64,000 nucleotides of DNA from Streptomyces sp. NBC_01498. Its GTDB lineage: Bacteria; Actinomycetota; Actinomycetes; Streptomycetales; Streptomycetaceae. Numbering within the stretch: position 1 is the first letter of the stretch; every line of letters begins with the position of its first letter. Made by a program: the position numbers and the translations under genes. The notes below the pieces were generated by a model, which saw nothing but the letters and a program-made list of their open reading frames with translations, had not been told where the DNA came from and did not search any database. Shown here one piece after another: positions 18,130 through 28,241 of this stretch. The stretch is taken from positions 2,604,001 through 2,668,000 of the forward strand of contig NZ_CP109598.1 in the NCBI RefSeq assembly GCF_036327775.1. The letters run 5' to 3'.

Positions 18130-19170
18130 TCACTGGGCCGGTGTCGTGCAGCCCTTCGTGCCCGTCGTCAGCGTCGCGCACGCCTTCGCCTCGTCGGACG
18201 TGGCTACCGCGACCATCGGGGTGTACGCGTCCCGGTCCGCGTTGACCGTGCCCGTCTGGGGGGTGCCCTCGCCCTGCTCCGAGGCGATGTCGACGGTGTC
18301 GCCGGGGGCGGCCTGGGTGATCCGGGCCCAGGCCACGCCGCAGGTCTCGCTGTAGCGGACCTCGACCACCGCCGTGCCGACCGTCGCGGTCGCCGACGTC
18401 ACGGCGAACTCGCCGCCGCAGCCCATCAGTTCGGGGTCCTCGCCCTCGCACTCGTCACCCGCGCACTTCACCCCGGCGGGCAGCGCGGGCGCGCTCGTGG
18501 TCGGTTTCGGCGCCGGGGGCGCGGCGGTCTCCTTCGTGTCGCCGCCTCCGAGATCCGTCAGCAGGAAGGCGCCGGCCAGCACCGCGAGCGCGCCGACGAG
18601 GGCCACCGCGAAGATCACCGCTTTGCGCCTGCCGCGCCCGCCCGAGCGGGGCGGCGGGCCCGCCGGCGCACCCGCCGGGGCGTTCGCCGGAGGCCGGTAC
18701 GCGCCCGCGTGCCCGGGGTCCGGCGCCGGACCCCTGCCGGACCTGCCGGAGCCGGAACCCGGAGGTGTCGCCGTACGGCCGCCGGGGCGGCTGCTCCCGG
18801 CGCCGCCGGGGCCGCCGACCGGGTCGCCGCCGTACTCCCCCAGCGCGTCCCGCGCCTGGGTTATCCGGATCGCTTCCATCGTCATGTCGTGGCGCATCTC
18901 GGCGCGGCTCCAGGCCCGCTCCGACAGCTCCCACATCGTCGTCAGGTGCAGCGGATTGGTCCCGGTCACCTCGGCGAGGGCCATGATCGCGCCCCTGGGC
19001 GGAAGCAGCCTGCCGTTGAGGTAGCGCTCCCAGGAGGTCTTGCTGTAGCCGGTGCGGTCCGCCACGGCCGCGATGCTCAGGCCGCTCTTGTCGACGAGCC
19101 GGCGCAGCTGCGTGGCGAACTCCTTGACCTGAGGGTCGAGTTCCTCCGGTAGTGCCTTCCAGCGAGGCAT
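18130..19170 (-). CDS. XRE-family membrane-anchored regulator with DUF2690 domain
   Basis: 346 residues. An N-terminal helix-turn-helix (LRRLVDKSGLSIAAVADRTG; YSKTSWERYLNGRLLPPRGA) is followed by a Pro/Gly linker, one transmembrane helix (RKAVIFAVALVGALAVLAGA) and an external DUF2690 domain with paired cysteines (GVKCAGDECEGEDPELMGCG, SETCGVAW, KACATLT, KGCTTP). The layout suggests a one-component transmembrane sensor that carries extracellular information to DNA; that is inference, and the ligand is unknown. The start ATG at 19170 has a GGGG stretch about 6 nt upstream. It is monocistronic on the minus strand, flanked by the repeat field downstream and a 440-bp gap upstream. Confidence 0.82.
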   Translation of the reverse strand: MPRWKALPEELDPQVKEFATQLRRLVDKSGLSIAAVADRTGYSKTSWERYLNGRLLPPRGAIMALAEVTGTNPLHLTTMWELSERAWSRAEMRHDMTMEAIRITQARDALGEYGGDPVGGPGGAGSSRPGGRTATPPGSGSGRSGRGPAPDPGHAGAYRPPANAPAGAPAGPPPRSGGRGRRKAVIFAVALVGALAVLAGAFLLTDLGGGDTKETAAPPAPKPTTSAPALPAGVKCAGDECEGEDPELMGCGGEFAVTSATATVGTAVVEVRYSETCGVAWARITQAAPGDTVDIASEQGEGTPQTGTVNADRDAYTPMVAVATSDEAKACATLTTGTKGCTTPAQ

Positions 19171-19510
19171 TACTTCCCCCTTGTCCCACCAGGCGTTCCT
19201 GAATGTGCCGTGTGCCGGGCGCGCCCCCCGCCGGCCGACGACCACCCCAAGGGATGCGTGGAACCGGGGCTTCAGTTCCAGAAAAGGAAGTGCGCCGGAG
19301 CGATCGGGACGGTCCTCGCGCCCCCTCGCACGCCGTCTCCGATTCCGTCCCCCAGTCTCGCATCCGTTTCCCGGCGATCACACCATGCCGGAATGGTCAC
19401 CTCCATGCCACAGGCACCTGCGGGCTCTTGATCCCCTTTGGCGTGTCCGTGACGCTGGCCACATGCCGACGGCGCCCGTCCTGACTCGGGGGAGGGGATG
19501 GGCGCCGTCC

Positions 19511-19570
19511 GCTGTCGTGCGCGTTCGTGCGTGTTCGCTGTCGTGCGTGTTCGTTGTGGTGCGAGTTCGC
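19511..19570. repeat. About 16-bp tandem repeat upstream of the XRE/DUF2690 gene
   Basis: Units CTGTCGTGCGCGTTCG, (short) TGCGTGTTCG, CTGTCGTGCGTGTTCG and TTGTGGTGCGAGTTCG follow one another. The surrounding gap 19171-19612 must contain the promoter of the XRE/DUF2690 gene but shows no gene I can support. Confidence 0.6.
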
Positions 19571-19612
19571 CGGGGTGCGTGCCCAGGAGCAAAAGTCGTC
19601 CGGGACAGGGAC

Positions 19613-20365
19613 CTACGGAACCGTGGAGTGGACCACGTCCTCCAGGAACGGGATCTCCAGCAACGGGCTCGGCTGCGTCATCAGTGACAGCAGCACGATC
19701 GCGACCCCCAGCAGCCCGTACGTCACCATGTCGGTGAAGCGCGACCGTACGGCCAGCATGCCGACCGACGGCATGACCCGCCGCAGGATCGCTCCGGTGA
19801 TCAACGCCACACCGATCAGGATCGTGCCGTAGCGGAACGACTCCTCGAACGGCGCGACCCCGACGATCAGCAGACCCAGCCCCGTAGCGCCGAGCACCGT
19901 GAGCAGCGGCCACTGGCGCGCGGGCGCGGGCGCGTCGCCCGGGGCGGCACGGCCGCCGCCCTCGGGGCGCGCGGTGTCCTGGGTGACGGTCGGGAAGCGG
20001 CGGGAGGTGCTGGGGGCCGTGTCCGCCCTGCCCCGTGCCTCACCCTCGCCGGTCTCGCCCTCGGCGATCCCGCCCGCGCCGGGCGGGCCGTCACCCGCCT
20101 CGCCCGCGCCGGAGCCGCCCTCGCCCCTGTCGCCGCCTTCCGCTCGTCCGGTCGGCACCGCGACCGCTTCTCCGCCGCCGCGGGTCTCGTGCCGTACGCC
20201 GTCCGACGCCGTACCCGTACCCGCACCTGTGCCCGTGCCGCCGCTCGCGACGGCGGCCCCGCTCACGGACCCGCCGTCGCCGGGCGCGCCCGGTTTGCCG
20301 GGGTCGGCGGACTCCGCCGCGTCGGCACCCGTACTCGTACCAGCACCCATGGGTGCCCCTTTCAC
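19613..20365 (-). CDS. DUF3017 membrane protein
   Basis: 250 residues. The first 145 are a disordered Gly/Ala/Glu/Pro-rich region. The C-terminal ~100 residues form the DUF3017 domain with three hydrophobic helices ([57 protein letters not shown]). The function of DUF3017 is unknown. Its ATG overlaps the folD stop (ATGA at 20362-20365), so it is translationally coupled to folD, an arrangement common in streptomycetes. No signal peptide is seen; the long N-terminus should face the cytoplasm. Confidence 0.82.
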   Translation of the reverse strand: MKGAPMGAGTSTGADAAESADPGKPGAPGDGGSVSGAAVASGGTGTGAGTGTASDGVRHETRGGGEAVAVPTGRAEGGDRGEGGSGAGEAGDGPPGAGGIAEGETGEGEARGRADTAPSTSRRFPTVTQDTARPEGGGRAAPGDAPAPARQWPLLTVLGATGLGLLIVGVAPFEESFRYGTILIGVALITGAILRRVMPSVGMLAVRSRFTDMVTYGLLGVAIVLLSLMTQPSPLLEIPFLEDVVHSTVP

Positions 20366-21228
20366 GTTCCGCTACCGCTTCCGGCGCGCTCCGCCGCCTC
20401 GACGACATTGACCAGAAGCTGTGCGCGGGTCATCGGGCCGACCCCGCCGGGGTTCGGCGAGATCCAGCCTGCCACCCCGGCGACGTCCGGGTGCACGTCG
20501 CCCGCGATCTTGCCGTTCTCGTCACGGCTGACGCCGACGTCGAGCACCGCGGCGCCCGGCTTGACGTCCTCCGCCTTGATGATGTGGCGCACCCCGGCCG
20601 CCGACACGATGATGTCGGCCTGCCGCAGATGCGCGGAGAGGTCACGGGTGCCGGTGTGGCACTGGGTCACCGTCGCGTTCTCCGACCTGCGGGTGAGCAG
20701 CAGGGGGATCGAGCGGCCCACGGTGATCCCGCGGCCGACGACCACGACGTGCGCGCCCTTGATCTCGACGCCGTGCGCGCGGAGCAGGTGGATGATCCCG
20801 TACGGGGTGCACGGCAGCGGCCCCGTCTCGTTCAGCACCAGCCGGCCGAGGCTCATCGGGTGCAGCCCGTCGGCGTCCTTCTCCGGGTCCATCAGCTCCA
20901 GGACGCGGTTGGTGTCGATGCCCTTGGGGAGCGGGAGTTGGACGATGTAGCCGGTGCACTCGGGGTTGGCGTTGAGTTCGCGGACGACTGCCTCGATGTC
21001 CTCCTGGGAGGCGGTGTCGGGCAGCTCACGCTGGAGGGAGGCGATGCCGACCTCGGCGCAGTCGCGGTGCTTGCCGTTGACGTACCAACGGCTTCCCGGG
21101 TCGTCCCCGACGAGCAGGGTCCCGAGGCCGGGCGTGATGCCCCGTTCCTTGAGGGCCGCCACGCGGACGGTCAGGTCGGACTTGATCGCGGCTGCGGTGG
21201 CCTTGCCATCGAGAATCTGGGCGGTCAT
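20362..21228 (-). CDS. folD: Bifunctional methylenetetrahydrofolate dehydrogenase/cyclohydrolase
   Basis: 288 residues, normal FolD length. Signatures: [17 protein letters not shown] (Tyr and the catalytic-Lys motif YVxxKxxxxxxxGI), [20 protein letters not shown] (VQLPLP), [16 protein letters not shown] (KDVDG-like) and the Rossmann segment [17 protein letters not shown]. It interconverts methylene-, methenyl- and 10-formyl-tetrahydrofolate. That supplies the formyl donor used by PurN and PurH, which are encoded 1-4 kb away, so the cluster is functionally coherent. The ATG at 21228 has only a weak ribosome-binding site. It leads a two-gene unit with DUF3017. Confidence 0.96.
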   Translation of the reverse strand: MTAQILDGKATAAAIKSDLTVRVAALKERGITPGLGTLLVGDDPGSRWYVNGKHRDCAEVGIASLQRELPDTASQEDIEAVVRELNANPECTGYIVQLPLPKGIDTNRVLELMDPEKDADGLHPMSLGRLVLNETGPLPCTPYGIIHLLRAHGVEIKGAHVVVVGRGITVGRSIPLLLTRRSENATVTQCHTGTRDLSAHLRQADIIVSAAGVRHIIKAEDVKPGAAVLDVGVSRDENGKIAGDVHPDVAGVAGWISPNPGGVGPMTRAQLLVNVVEAAERAGSGSGT

Positions 21229-21583
21229 GCGCCCATCTTCGCGGATGACCCCGCCGCTGTTCCAATTCGAGGCCGGGGAAGGGTCGCGTACGACGGTCGG
21301 AGGAGGTCGCGGACACGGCCGGGGAAGGGTCGCGGACACGGCCGGCGAGGGGGTCGGGGGCGGCCGGGACGCGGTGCCCCGCCCGGTCGGGGAGTCAAGA
21401 TCATCGGCAGATGCCCAGGTTGCGCTTGCACAACGCATACCGATACCGGCTGGACAAAAGGTCGATGCCAAACGCACGATGAGCCGCGCAGCGCGCGGCA
21501 GTGTTGGGGGACAGACCGCTCGGTTCTTGACGTTCCTCCTTCGATCCGCGATCTCCCCGCATCATCAACGGAGGAACCCCGCC
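21229..21583. promoter_or_regulatory. Divergent intergenic region folD / membrane protein, with short direct repeats
   Basis: 355 bp without a gene. GGCCGGGGAAGGGTCGCG is exact at 21271 and 21317, and GTCGCGGACACGGCCGG is exact at 21306 and 21329. Promoters for folD (minus) and for the gene at 21584 (plus) must both lie here. The segment 21415-21480 is less GC-rich and the likelier location of the plus-strand promoter. No ZTP-riboswitch signature is recognised. Confidence 0.4.
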
Positions 21584-22183
21584 ATGAGCTTTGGCGACCC
21601 GAACAACCCGTACGGACAGCAGGGCCAGCCCCAGGGCCAGCCGGGCTACGGCTACCCGCAGCAGGGCCAGCCCCAGCAGCCGCCCCCGCCCAACTACGGC
21701 TACCCGCAGGCGCCTCCGGTCCAGCCCGGCTACGGCTACCCGCAGGGGCCCATGGGCGGCGGCCCCCCGCAGTCCATGCCCGGTCTGATGACCGCGGCCC
21801 GTGTCCTCATGTACATCATGGCCGGGTTCCAGATCATCGCCGCCATCATCTTCGCCATCGCGCTGGCCGCCGTCTCGGACGTGGCCGACAGCGAGTCGGG
21901 CGACGCGCTGGCGGGCCTCGGCTTCATCGGTGTCGTCATCCTGCTGGTGGTCTCCGGCGCGACGATCTTCCTCGCGGTGAAGTTCTCCACCGGCGGCACG
22001 GCGGTCCGGGTCTGCACGATCGTCTACGCGTCGCTGATCCTGCTGGGCGCGCTCACCAACTTCGCGACCGGCCAGGCGAGCGGCGCCGTCAGCGCCGTCA
22101 TCGGGCTCGTGATCGGCGGCATCATCCTCGCGTCGATGGTGACCTCGCAGGCATCCGCGTGGTTCAACCGTCCGCGCTACTGA
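21584..22183 (+). CDS. Small membrane protein with Gly/Tyr/Pro/Gln-rich N-terminus
   Basis: 199 residues. The first 65 are a low-complexity cytoplasmic tail with repeated GYGYPQ units (GQQGQPQGQPGYGYPQQGQP; PGYGYPQGPMGGGPP). Four hydrophobic helices follow (LMYIMAGFQIIAAIIFAIAL; GFIGVVILLVVSGATIFLAV; TIVYASLILLGALTNFA; GLVIGGIILASMV). The start is clear: GGAGG 9 nt before the ATG at 21584. I do not recognise a named function; similar Q/P/Y-tailed membrane proteins are common in Streptomyces. It is monocistronic and ends in a strong hairpin. Confidence 0.8.
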   Translation: MSFGDPNNPYGQQGQPQGQPGYGYPQQGQPQQPPPPNYGYPQAPPVQPGYGYPQGPMGGGPPQSMPGLMTAARVLMYIMAGFQIIAAIIFAIALAAVSDVADSESGDALAGLGFIGVVILLVVSGATIFLAVKFSTGGTAVRVCTIVYASLILLGALTNFATGQASGAVSAVIGLVIGGIILASMVTSQASAWFNRPRY

Positions 22184-22205
22184 CACCGCCGCACCCGCGT
22201 CTGCC

Positions 22206-22250
22206 GGAAGGCCGTAACTCCCTTGTCGGTGAAGGGGGTTACGGCCTTCC
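22206..22250. terminator. Bidirectional terminator between convergent genes
   Basis: Long inverted repeat GGAAGGCCGTAAC (22206-22218) / GTTACGGCCTTCC (22238-22250), with CTCCCTT/GAAGGGG pairing partly continuing the stem. It lies 23 bp after the stop at 22183 and downstream of purH on the other strand. Confidence 0.85.
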
Positions 22251-22370
22251 GCCGTTCGTCGGCACAGAGGCCGTGCGGTCTCCCACTGCGGGCGCGGTGC
22301 GGGCGCGGTGCGAACTCGGTCCGGACAACAGCTTGTTGCCCGCGCCGGGATCAGCGGGAATCAGCGGGGA

Positions 22371-24029
22371 TCAGTGGAAGAAGTGCCGCGTCCCCGTGAA
22401 GTACATCGTCGCGCCCGCCTTCTTCGCCGCCTCGACCGTCAGCTCGTCGCGCACCGAACCGCCGGGCTGCACCACGGCCTTGACCCCCGCCTCCAGCAGG
22501 ATCTCCAGACCGTCGGGGAACGGGAAGAACGCGTCCGAGGCCGCGTACGACCCGCGCGCCCGCTCCTCGCCCGCGCGCTCCACGGCGAGCTTCGCCGAGT
22601 CCACGCGGTTGACCTGTCCCATGCCGACGCCGACACTCGCGCCGTCCTTGGCGAGCAGGATCGCGTTCGACTTGACCGCGCGGGACGCCTTCCACGCGAA
22701 GGCCAGTTCGCGCAGTTCGGCGTCGGACAGCGGGTCGCCGGTCGCGAGCGTCCAGGTCGACGGGTCGTCGCCGGCCGCCTGGAGCCGGTCGGTGACCTGG
22801 AGCAGCGCGCCGCCGTCGACGGGCTTCGTCTCGACGGTGGCGGCGGGGGCGCCCGCGCAGCGCAGCACGCGGATGTTCTTCTTGCGGGACAGCACCTCGA
22901 CGGCGCCGTCCTCGTAACCGGGGGCGACGATGACCTCGGTGAAGATCTCGGCGACCTGCTCGGCCATCGCGACGGAGACCGGCCGGTTGACGGCGATGAC
23001 ACCACCGAACGCGGAGAGCGGGTCGCACGCGTGGGCCTTGCGGTGCGCCTCGGCGACATCGCCGGCGATCGCGATGCCGCACGGGTTGGCGTGCTTGATG
23101 ATCGCGACGCACGGCTCGGAGTGGTCGTACGCGGCACGGCGCGCGGCGTCCGTGTCCGTGTAGTTGTTGAAGCTCATCTCCTTGCCGTGCAGTTGCTCGG
23201 CCCCGGCGAGTCCGCCGCCCGTGCCGTCGGTGTAGAGCGCGGCGGGCTGGTGCGGGTTCTCGCCGTAGCGCAGGACGTTCGTCCGCTCGTACGTCGCGCC
23301 CAGGAAGTCCGGGAGCCCGGAGGTGTCGGCGGCGGCGTAGTCGGCCGCGAACCAGGACGCCACCGCGACGTCGTACGCGGCGGTGTGCCGGAACGCCTCG
23401 GCGGCCAGGCGCTTGCGGGCCGTCAGGTCGAACCCGCCGTCCTGTACGGCCTTGAGGACGTCGCCGTACCGCGCGGGGCTGGTGACGATGGCGACCGACG
23501 GGTGGTTCTTCGCGGCGGCGCGGACCATGGAGGGGCCGCCGATGTCGATCTGCTCGACGCACTCGTCGGGGGTGGCCCCGGACGCGACGGTCTCGCGGAA
23601 CGGGTAGAGGTTGCAGACGACCAACTCGAAGGGCTGGATGTCCAGTTCGGCGAGCTGTTCGCGGTGCGAGGCGAGCCGCTGGTCGGCGAGGATGCCGGCG
23701 TGGACGCGCGGGTGCAGCGTCTTGACGCGGCCGTCGAGGGTCTCCGGGAAGCCGGTCAGCTCCTCGACCTTGGTGACGGGCACACCGGCGGCGGCGATCC
23801 GGGAGGCGGTGGAGCCCGTCGAGACGAGCGAGACGCCCGCCGCGTGCAGACCGAGGGCCAGGTCCTCCAGGCCGGTCTTGTCGTAGACGCTGACCAGCGC
23901 GCGGCGGACGGGCCGCTTCGTCCCTTCCGCCGGCGCCGTGCCGGTCTCGGCGGCGGTCGCCGCGCCGGTCTCGGCAGTCGCTGCCCTGGCCGTTCCGGCG
24001 GTCTCTTCGGCGGTCTTCTCGACGCTCAC
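22371..24029 (-). CDS. purH: Bifunctional AICAR formyltransferase/IMP cyclohydrolase
   Basis: 552 residues; the extra ~37 N-terminal residues are an Ala/Thr/Glu-rich extension before the conserved start [20 protein letters not shown]. Cyclohydrolase half: [40 protein letters not shown]. Transformylase half: [53 protein letters not shown], and [10 protein letters not shown] with the C-terminal FTGTRHFFH. It carries out the last two steps of de novo IMP synthesis. Its ATG overlaps the purN stop (ATGA at 24026-24029). Confidence 0.97.
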   Translation of the reverse strand: MSVEKTAEETAGTARAATAETGAATAAETGTAPAEGTKRPVRRALVSVYDKTGLEDLALGLHAAGVSLVSTGSTASRIAAAGVPVTKVEELTGFPETLDGRVKTLHPRVHAGILADQRLASHREQLAELDIQPFELVVCNLYPFRETVASGATPDECVEQIDIGGPSMVRAAAKNHPSVAIVTSPARYGDVLKAVQDGGFDLTARKRLAAEAFRHTAAYDVAVASWFAADYAAADTSGLPDFLGATYERTNVLRYGENPHQPAALYTDGTGGGLAGAEQLHGKEMSFNNYTDTDAARRAAYDHSEPCVAIIKHANPCGIAIAGDVAEAHRKAHACDPLSAFGGVIAVNRPVSVAMAEQVAEIFTEVIVAPGYEDGAVEVLSRKKNIRVLRCAGAPAATVETKPVDGGALLQVTDRLQAAGDDPSTWTLATGDPLSDAELRELAFAWKASRAVKSNAILLAKDGASVGVGMGQVNRVDSAKLAVERAGEERARGSYAASDAFFPFPDGLEILLEAGVKAVVQPGGSVRDELTVEAAKKAGATMYFTGTRHFFH

Positions 24030-24724
24030 GGGATTGTTACCTTTCGTCCCTCAATGCGGTAGCCGTGCCGGGCGAGACGCCCCACGACATCGACGAGCAG
24101 CCGTCGCTCGACGTGCTTGATGCGCTCGTGGAGCGCGACGCCACCGTCCTCGTGATCCTCGTCCCGCACCTCGACCACGCCTTGCGCGACGACCGGGCCG
24201 GTGTCGACGCCGTCGTCGACGAAGTGGACGGTGCAACCGGTGACCTTCGCCCCGTACGCGAGCGCGTCGCGGACCCCGTGGGCACCGGGAAAACTGGGCA
24301 GCAGGGCGGGGTGGGTGTTGATGAACCGCCCGCCGAAACGGGCCAGGAAACGCTTCCCGACGATCTTCATGAAGCCCGCCGAGACGACGAGGTCGGGGTC
24401 GTACGCGGCGGTGGCCGCGGTGAGCGCGGCATCCCACTCGTCGCGCGTCGCGTGGTCCCTGACGCGGCAGACGAAGGTCGGCAGCCCGGCCCGCTCGGCC
24501 CGTTCGAGGCCGGTGACGGAGTCCCGGTCGGCGCCGACGGCGACCACCCGGGCACCGAAACCCCCGGGATCGGCGGCGACGGCGTCGAGCAGGGCCTGGA
24601 GGTTCGTACCGGAGCCGGAGACCAGGACCACGAGCCGGGCCGGGGAGCCGAATTCGACCCGGGAGCCGGGTTCCGGCGGGGTGACCGGGTCGTCGGGGGC
24701 GGGCGGGGACGGCGGGGAGGCCAC
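24026..24724 (-). CDS. purN: Phosphoribosylglycinamide formyltransferase
   Basis: 232 residues. [17 protein letters not shown] gives the phosphate-binding loop, [20 protein letters not shown] contains the catalytic Asn-His pair and the LLPSFPG loop, and [19 protein letters not shown] supplies the catalytic Asp. It formylates GAR with 10-formyl-THF in purine synthesis. The N-terminus has about 25 Pro/Asp-rich residues before the core. The GTG at 24724 is preceded by AAAGG. The gene is coupled to purH by a 4-nt overlap. The divergent gap 24725-24993 holds its promoter; no purine riboswitch was recognised. Confidence 0.96.
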   Translation of the reverse strand: MASPPSPPAPDDPVTPPEPGSRVEFGSPARLVVLVSGSGTNLQALLDAVAADPGGFGARVVAVGADRDSVTGLERAERAGLPTFVCRVRDHATRDEWDAALTAATAAYDPDLVVSAGFMKIVGKRFLARFGGRFINTHPALLPSFPGAHGVRDALAYGAKVTGCTVHFVDDGVDTGPVVAQGVVEVRDEDHEDGGVALHERIKHVERRLLVDVVGRLARHGYRIEGRKVTIP

Positions 24725-24993
24725 GGCGGAACGCCTTTCTGGAAGCGAGCACAGCCTCGCGGGTCGTGCGGGTCGTGCGGCTTTGTGTGGTCGTACGAAC
24801 GACTCGCGCTCCCCGTGTCGGGGAACTCTACGAAGGAGCCGACCGTCAGCAACGATACCGGCACACCGCACGGCCCCCGGGGGACGGGGGCGCGGGCGGG
24901 AGGTAGCGTCTGGGGACACGGCCCCGTCTCCAGGGCGGGCCATACGACACGAGACCCCTTGCGCCAAGGGTCTGAGGGGAAGACGTTCACCAG

Positions 24994-26010
24994 ATGCCGG
25001 ACCGACGACACCGCACGGCACTCCCTGTTCCGCAGCCCGCCGGGCCGGTGCTACTGCTGCGGGAACGCCAGTCCTCCTCGTCCACGGGGTCCTCGGGTTC
25101 TTCCTCCGACGGGCCTGGGTCTTCGGGTTCCTCGGGTTCCTCCGAGGGGGCCGGGTCCTCGGGTTCGTCCGGGTCCTCCGGGTCCTCGGGGGGGTCGGGA
25201 TCCTCAGGGGGTTCCGGGTCCTCGGGTTCCTCGGACGACAATCCGTTCGCGCCGCCGCCGGAGGACCGGCCCGACCAGCCGTGGCGCCCCCGCGATCCGC
25301 AGAACGGCGGCGACCCGTCCGACGACCGGTCGTCGGAGGGCGACCGCCCCTCCTGGGGCGGTCAGTGGAGCAACCGCCAGCCGGGCCGCTCGTCGGGCGG
25401 TTTCGGCGGCGGATCCGGGAGCCAGAACAGAACGGGCGGCCAGGACGGCCCCGGTGGCCGCCAGGACGGTCCGGACGACCGGCCCGGCAGGGGCGGACTG
25501 CGCTGGGACCCGACCGACCCGTTCCAGCGCCGCGCCCGCTACTCGCTGCTCGCCGGCATGTGGGCCCTCTTCGCCGTCTTCGGCTTCCCGTACGTCGCGC
25601 TGCTCCTCGGCGCGCTCGCGCTCTACTGGGGCGTCAGTTCGCTGCGGGCCAAGGCGCAGCTGCCGCGTACGGGCACCGACGGCCGGGCGGGGGCGCGCAG
25701 CGGCGACGTACGTACGGCCTCCCGGCCGGACAGCGCATCGGATGCGGCGGCCCGGACGCCGGCCACCTCGGACGGCCCGGACACGCCGGCGCAGGGCGCG
25801 ACGGGGCGCAAGCCGCAGAAGCCGGTCGCGGTGAGCGGGATCGTGATGGCGACCATCGCGCTGCTGGCCGTGGCGACGACGTTCAGCGTCCAGCTCATCT
25901 ACCGCGACTACTTCACCTGCCTGAACGACGCGCTGACGAAGACGGGCCAACTGGCCTGCAACGAGAAGCTTCCGGATTCCCTGGAGTGGGCCTTCGGCGT
26001 CAAGAAGTAG
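24994..26010 (+). CDS. Membrane protein with Ser/Gly repeat N-terminus
   Basis: Up to 338 residues. After ~26 residues comes a run of about 55 residues made almost only of Ser and Gly (SSGSSGSSEGAGSSGSSGSS), then DNPFAPPPEDRPDQPWRP, a Gly/Asp-rich linker, and a membrane part with two hydrophobic stretches (LLAGMWALFAVFGFPYVALL; GIVMATIALLAVATTFSVQL) and a short external end with two Cys. The function is not recognised. The start is uncertain: no good ribosome-binding site precedes the ATG at 24994, and a GTG at 25048 directly before the Ser/Gly run is possible. It is divergent from purN and convergent with the DUF6350 gene across a strong hairpin. Confidence 0.7.
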   Translation: MPDRRHRTALPVPQPAGPVLLLRERQSSSSTGSSGSSSDGPGSSGSSGSSEGAGSSGSSGSSGSSGGSGSSGGSGSSGSSDDNPFAPPPEDRPDQPWRPRDPQNGGDPSDDRSSEGDRPSWGGQWSNRQPGRSSGGFGGGSGSQNRTGGQDGPGGRQDGPDDRPGRGGLRWDPTDPFQRRARYSLLAGMWALFAVFGFPYVALLLGALALYWGVSSLRAKAQLPRTGTDGRAGARSGDVRTASRPDSASDAAARTPATSDGPDTPAQGATGRKPQKPVAVSGIVMATIALLAVATTFSVQLIYRDYFTCLNDALTKTGQLACNEKLPDSLEWAFGVKK

Positions 26011-26036
26011 CCGGGGCGGCACCCTGGCGCGTGTGA

Positions 26037-26081
26037 CGGCGGCCCCGTCCCTCCCGGTCTCGGGAAGGGACGGGGCCGCCG
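26037..26081. terminator. Bidirectional terminator
   Basis: 16-bp perfect stem CGGCGGCCCCGTCCCT (26037-26052) / AGGGACGGGGCCGCCG (26066-26081) with a 13-nt loop, exactly between two convergent genes. Confidence 0.88.
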
Positions 26082-26100
26082 CTCGTTCGGGTGGTGCGGG

Positions 26101-28125
26101 TCAGTCGGCGGTGGCGGGGGCGGTTTCGGGAGCTGGGGCCGGGGCGGGGGTGGTGGCGGTGGGTTGCGGGGCCGGCTGCGGATCCGGGGCCGATTCGGGG
26201 TCGGAGGCCGGGTGAGGGGCGGGGGCGAGGTTCGGGGCCGGGTCGGTACGCGGGTCTGGATGCGGGTCTGAATGCGGGTCTGGGAAAGGCTCGGCCTCCG
26301 ACCGGGGCGAGGGTGCGGCCCGGGGCCGGGGCTCCGGATACTCGGCGGGCTCGGGCTCGGCCTCCTGCTCGGAGGGCGTCGGCGGCTGCGTCGGCGGGAA
26401 GTCGGCCATCAGGCCGCCGGACGCCTGCCGGATCGCCGCCCAGCGTGCCTCCTGGGCGTCCCGGTCGTGCCAGACCTCCATCGGCGGGAAGGGGTACGGC
26501 TCGTCCGCCCGGCCGGACGGCGGACCGTCCGCTCTTCCCTCCCCGGTCCCGCTCTTCGCGGGCTCAGGGCCCGGGTCCTGCGCCGATGCCTGTGCCTGCG
26601 CCGGTGCCGGTTCCGTCGCCTCGTCGTCCCTGGCGTCCCCGTTGCCCCTGTGGTCCCCGGCGGCCGTACCGTCCCCGGTCGCCCGTCCGCGCCCCCACGG
26701 CCGCCTCCGCCACCACACCGCCCGCGCGCCGGTCGTCGCAACCTCCGCCGCGCCGCCCTCCCGTGTCCCGCCCGCCCTCTTCCCGCCCGTCCTCTTCCTC
26801 TTCGCGTTCGCCCCGTTCGTCTCTCCTCTCTTGTGCGTCGCGCGCCGCGCGCGCAGCCGCCAGGCCCGTACGAGCAGCGCCGCCGGTACGCCGATGCCCA
26901 CCGTCCAGGCCAGCGCCGCCGCCCCGGTCAGCCACCAGACGGGGCCGAACTCGGCCAGCCGCCCCGTCCCGATCGGCCCGCCCGCGAGCGCGGCCGGCAC
27001 CGCGATCAGCACCGCGCACCCGATACCGGCGGCCGTCACCGCGAGGGTGGTCTCGCGTGCGCTCCAGGCTTCGTCCCGCTCGGAGTAGGGCGGGGCGGCG
27101 ACCCTTACGGTGAATCCGGCGATCACCAGCCCGGCCACCAGCGGCACCACCCCCGCCGCCCATGTCACCGGCATGCCGGGCCCTTCGCCGGGCACGGCCG
27201 CCAGCAGCGGGAAGGGCGGCAGGACCGGGCTGCCCGTGACGGCCAGCGGGGTGACCGTCACGGACGTGCCGAGGGCGAAGCCGGGGCCGAGGGCGTACGA
27301 CGCGCCCCAGACCGCCGCGTTCGGGAGCAGCGCCAGGGACAGCAGCAGCACCGCGATCCGCCCCGACCAGTCCGCCGTCAGCCCCAGGAACGACTCCTGC
27401 GCCGCGCCCCCGTGCCACACCAGCGCGCCGACGACCAGCAGCAGACCGCCGCCCAGCAGCACCGTCGTCCCGGCGGTGGCCGCCCGCACGGCGACGACGG
27501 CCCGGCGGCGTCTGCCGACCGCACGGGTGGGCGCGCCCCCGCGGCCGGGCAGCCGGGCCAGCAGCGGGCGCAGCGGCCGTCCGCTCGCCACCCATGATCC
27601 GGCGACGGCCGACAGGAGCGGCACGAGGGGCAGTCTGACGGCCGCGTCGAGCGTGTTCGTGGAGAGCGGCCCGCCTCGCGCGTAGAGCACGACGGCGGCG
27701 CCGACCAGCAGATATCCGCCCCCGACGGTGCACACCGCGCCGAGCGCGGTGAGCTGGGGCCGGTTCTCGTCCGGTTCCAGCGCGTCGCGCGCGGACCGGT
27801 AGACCAGCCAGGCCGGCAGGGCTGTGACCAGCAGGGGGACGAGTCCGACGGGCGCGGGCACCCCGGACAGCGTGTCGGGCCGGACCAATTCGGCGCCGTG
27901 GGCCAGCAGCCAGAGCGCCGCCGCGATACGCAGGGCTCCCCCGGCTCCGCTGTCGGGGTACGGCGAGCTGATCCAGGCCGCGACGACCAGTACGGCGAGG
28001 GCGCCGAGGCCGAGGCCCGCGGCGAGTCCTCCCCGGAGGAACGCGGCGGTCAGCGCGGCGGCCCGGCCCCGTTCGGTGGCGGAGGCCGAGGACAACGTGG
28101 TGCGACGCTCGCTCACTTGGGTCAC
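26101..28125 (-). CDS. DUF6350-type polytopic membrane protein
   Basis: 674 residues. The first ~430 residues hold around ten hydrophobic helices (for example [60 protein letters not shown]), matching the actinobacterial DUF6350 family often annotated as cell-division protein PerM. The long C-terminal tail (~240 residues) is cytoplasmic and disordered, first basic ([12 protein letters not shown]), then Pro/Glu/Asp-rich with [18 protein letters not shown] repeats. No enzymatic motif is visible. A GTG at 28125 with GGGAG 9 nt upstream is the preferred start; a GTG at 28116 is an alternative. It is divergent from the XRE/sigma-like gene. Confidence 0.75.
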   Translation of the reverse strand: MTQVSERRTTLSSASATERGRAAALTAAFLRGGLAAGLGLGALAVLVVAAWISSPYPDSGAGGALRIAAALWLLAHGAELVRPDTLSGVPAPVGLVPLLVTALPAWLVYRSARDALEPDENRPQLTALGAVCTVGGGYLLVGAAVVLYARGGPLSTNTLDAAVRLPLVPLLSAVAGSWVASGRPLRPLLARLPGRGGAPTRAVGRRRRAVVAVRAATAGTTVLLGGGLLLVVGALVWHGGAAQESFLGLTADWSGRIAVLLLSLALLPNAAVWGASYALGPGFALGTSVTVTPLAVTGSPVLPPFPLLAAVPGEGPGMPVTWAAGVVPLVAGLVIAGFTVRVAAPPYSERDEAWSARETTLAVTAAGIGCAVLIAVPAALAGGPIGTGRLAEFGPVWWLTGAAALAWTVGIGVPAALLVRAWRLRARRATHKRGETNGANAKRKRTGGKRAGGTREGGAAEVATTGARAVWWRRRPWGRGRATGDGTAAGDHRGNGDARDDEATEPAPAQAQASAQDPGPEPAKSGTGEGRADGPPSGRADEPYPFPPMEVWHDRDAQEARWAAIRQASGGLMADFPPTQPPTPSEQEAEPEPAEYPEPRPRAAPSPRSEAEPFPDPHSDPHPDPRTDPAPNLAPAPHPASDPESAPDPQPAPQPTATTPAPAPAPETAPATAD

Positions 28126-28189
28126 CCGGCCATGCTCCCAACGACACGCGCTCAAACCGGGTAACAGGCGGATAGCCGCTGTGTCGCTC

Positions 28190-28221
28190 AATATACGTTT
28201 ATGTACTTTTTCGGCCAGTAC
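28190..28221. promoter_or_regulatory. AT-rich divergent promoter region of the XRE/sigma-like gene
   Basis: CAATATACGTTTATGTACTT (28190-28209) is markedly AT-rich for this genome, and GTACT-N9-AGTAC (28203-28221) is a small inverted repeat. Both lie between divergent starts at 28125 and 28242. I infer a promoter or operator; no consensus factor is assigned. Confidence 0.4.
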
Positions 28222-28241
28222 AGTGCTGCGAGGAGTGCTCG

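Noticed and set aside
22223..22245. TTGTCGGTG-N8-TACGGC resembles the DNA-damage promoter motif
   Set aside because: It lies inside the loop and right arm of a terminator hairpin, no gene starts downstream on that strand, and the -10 lacks its final T. Coincidence is the better explanation.
24987..25241. Minus-strand acidic Glu/Pro/Asp repeat frame opposite the Ser/Gly stretch
   Set aside because: It is the complement of the low-complexity DNA, with no ribosome-binding site and no homologous domain.
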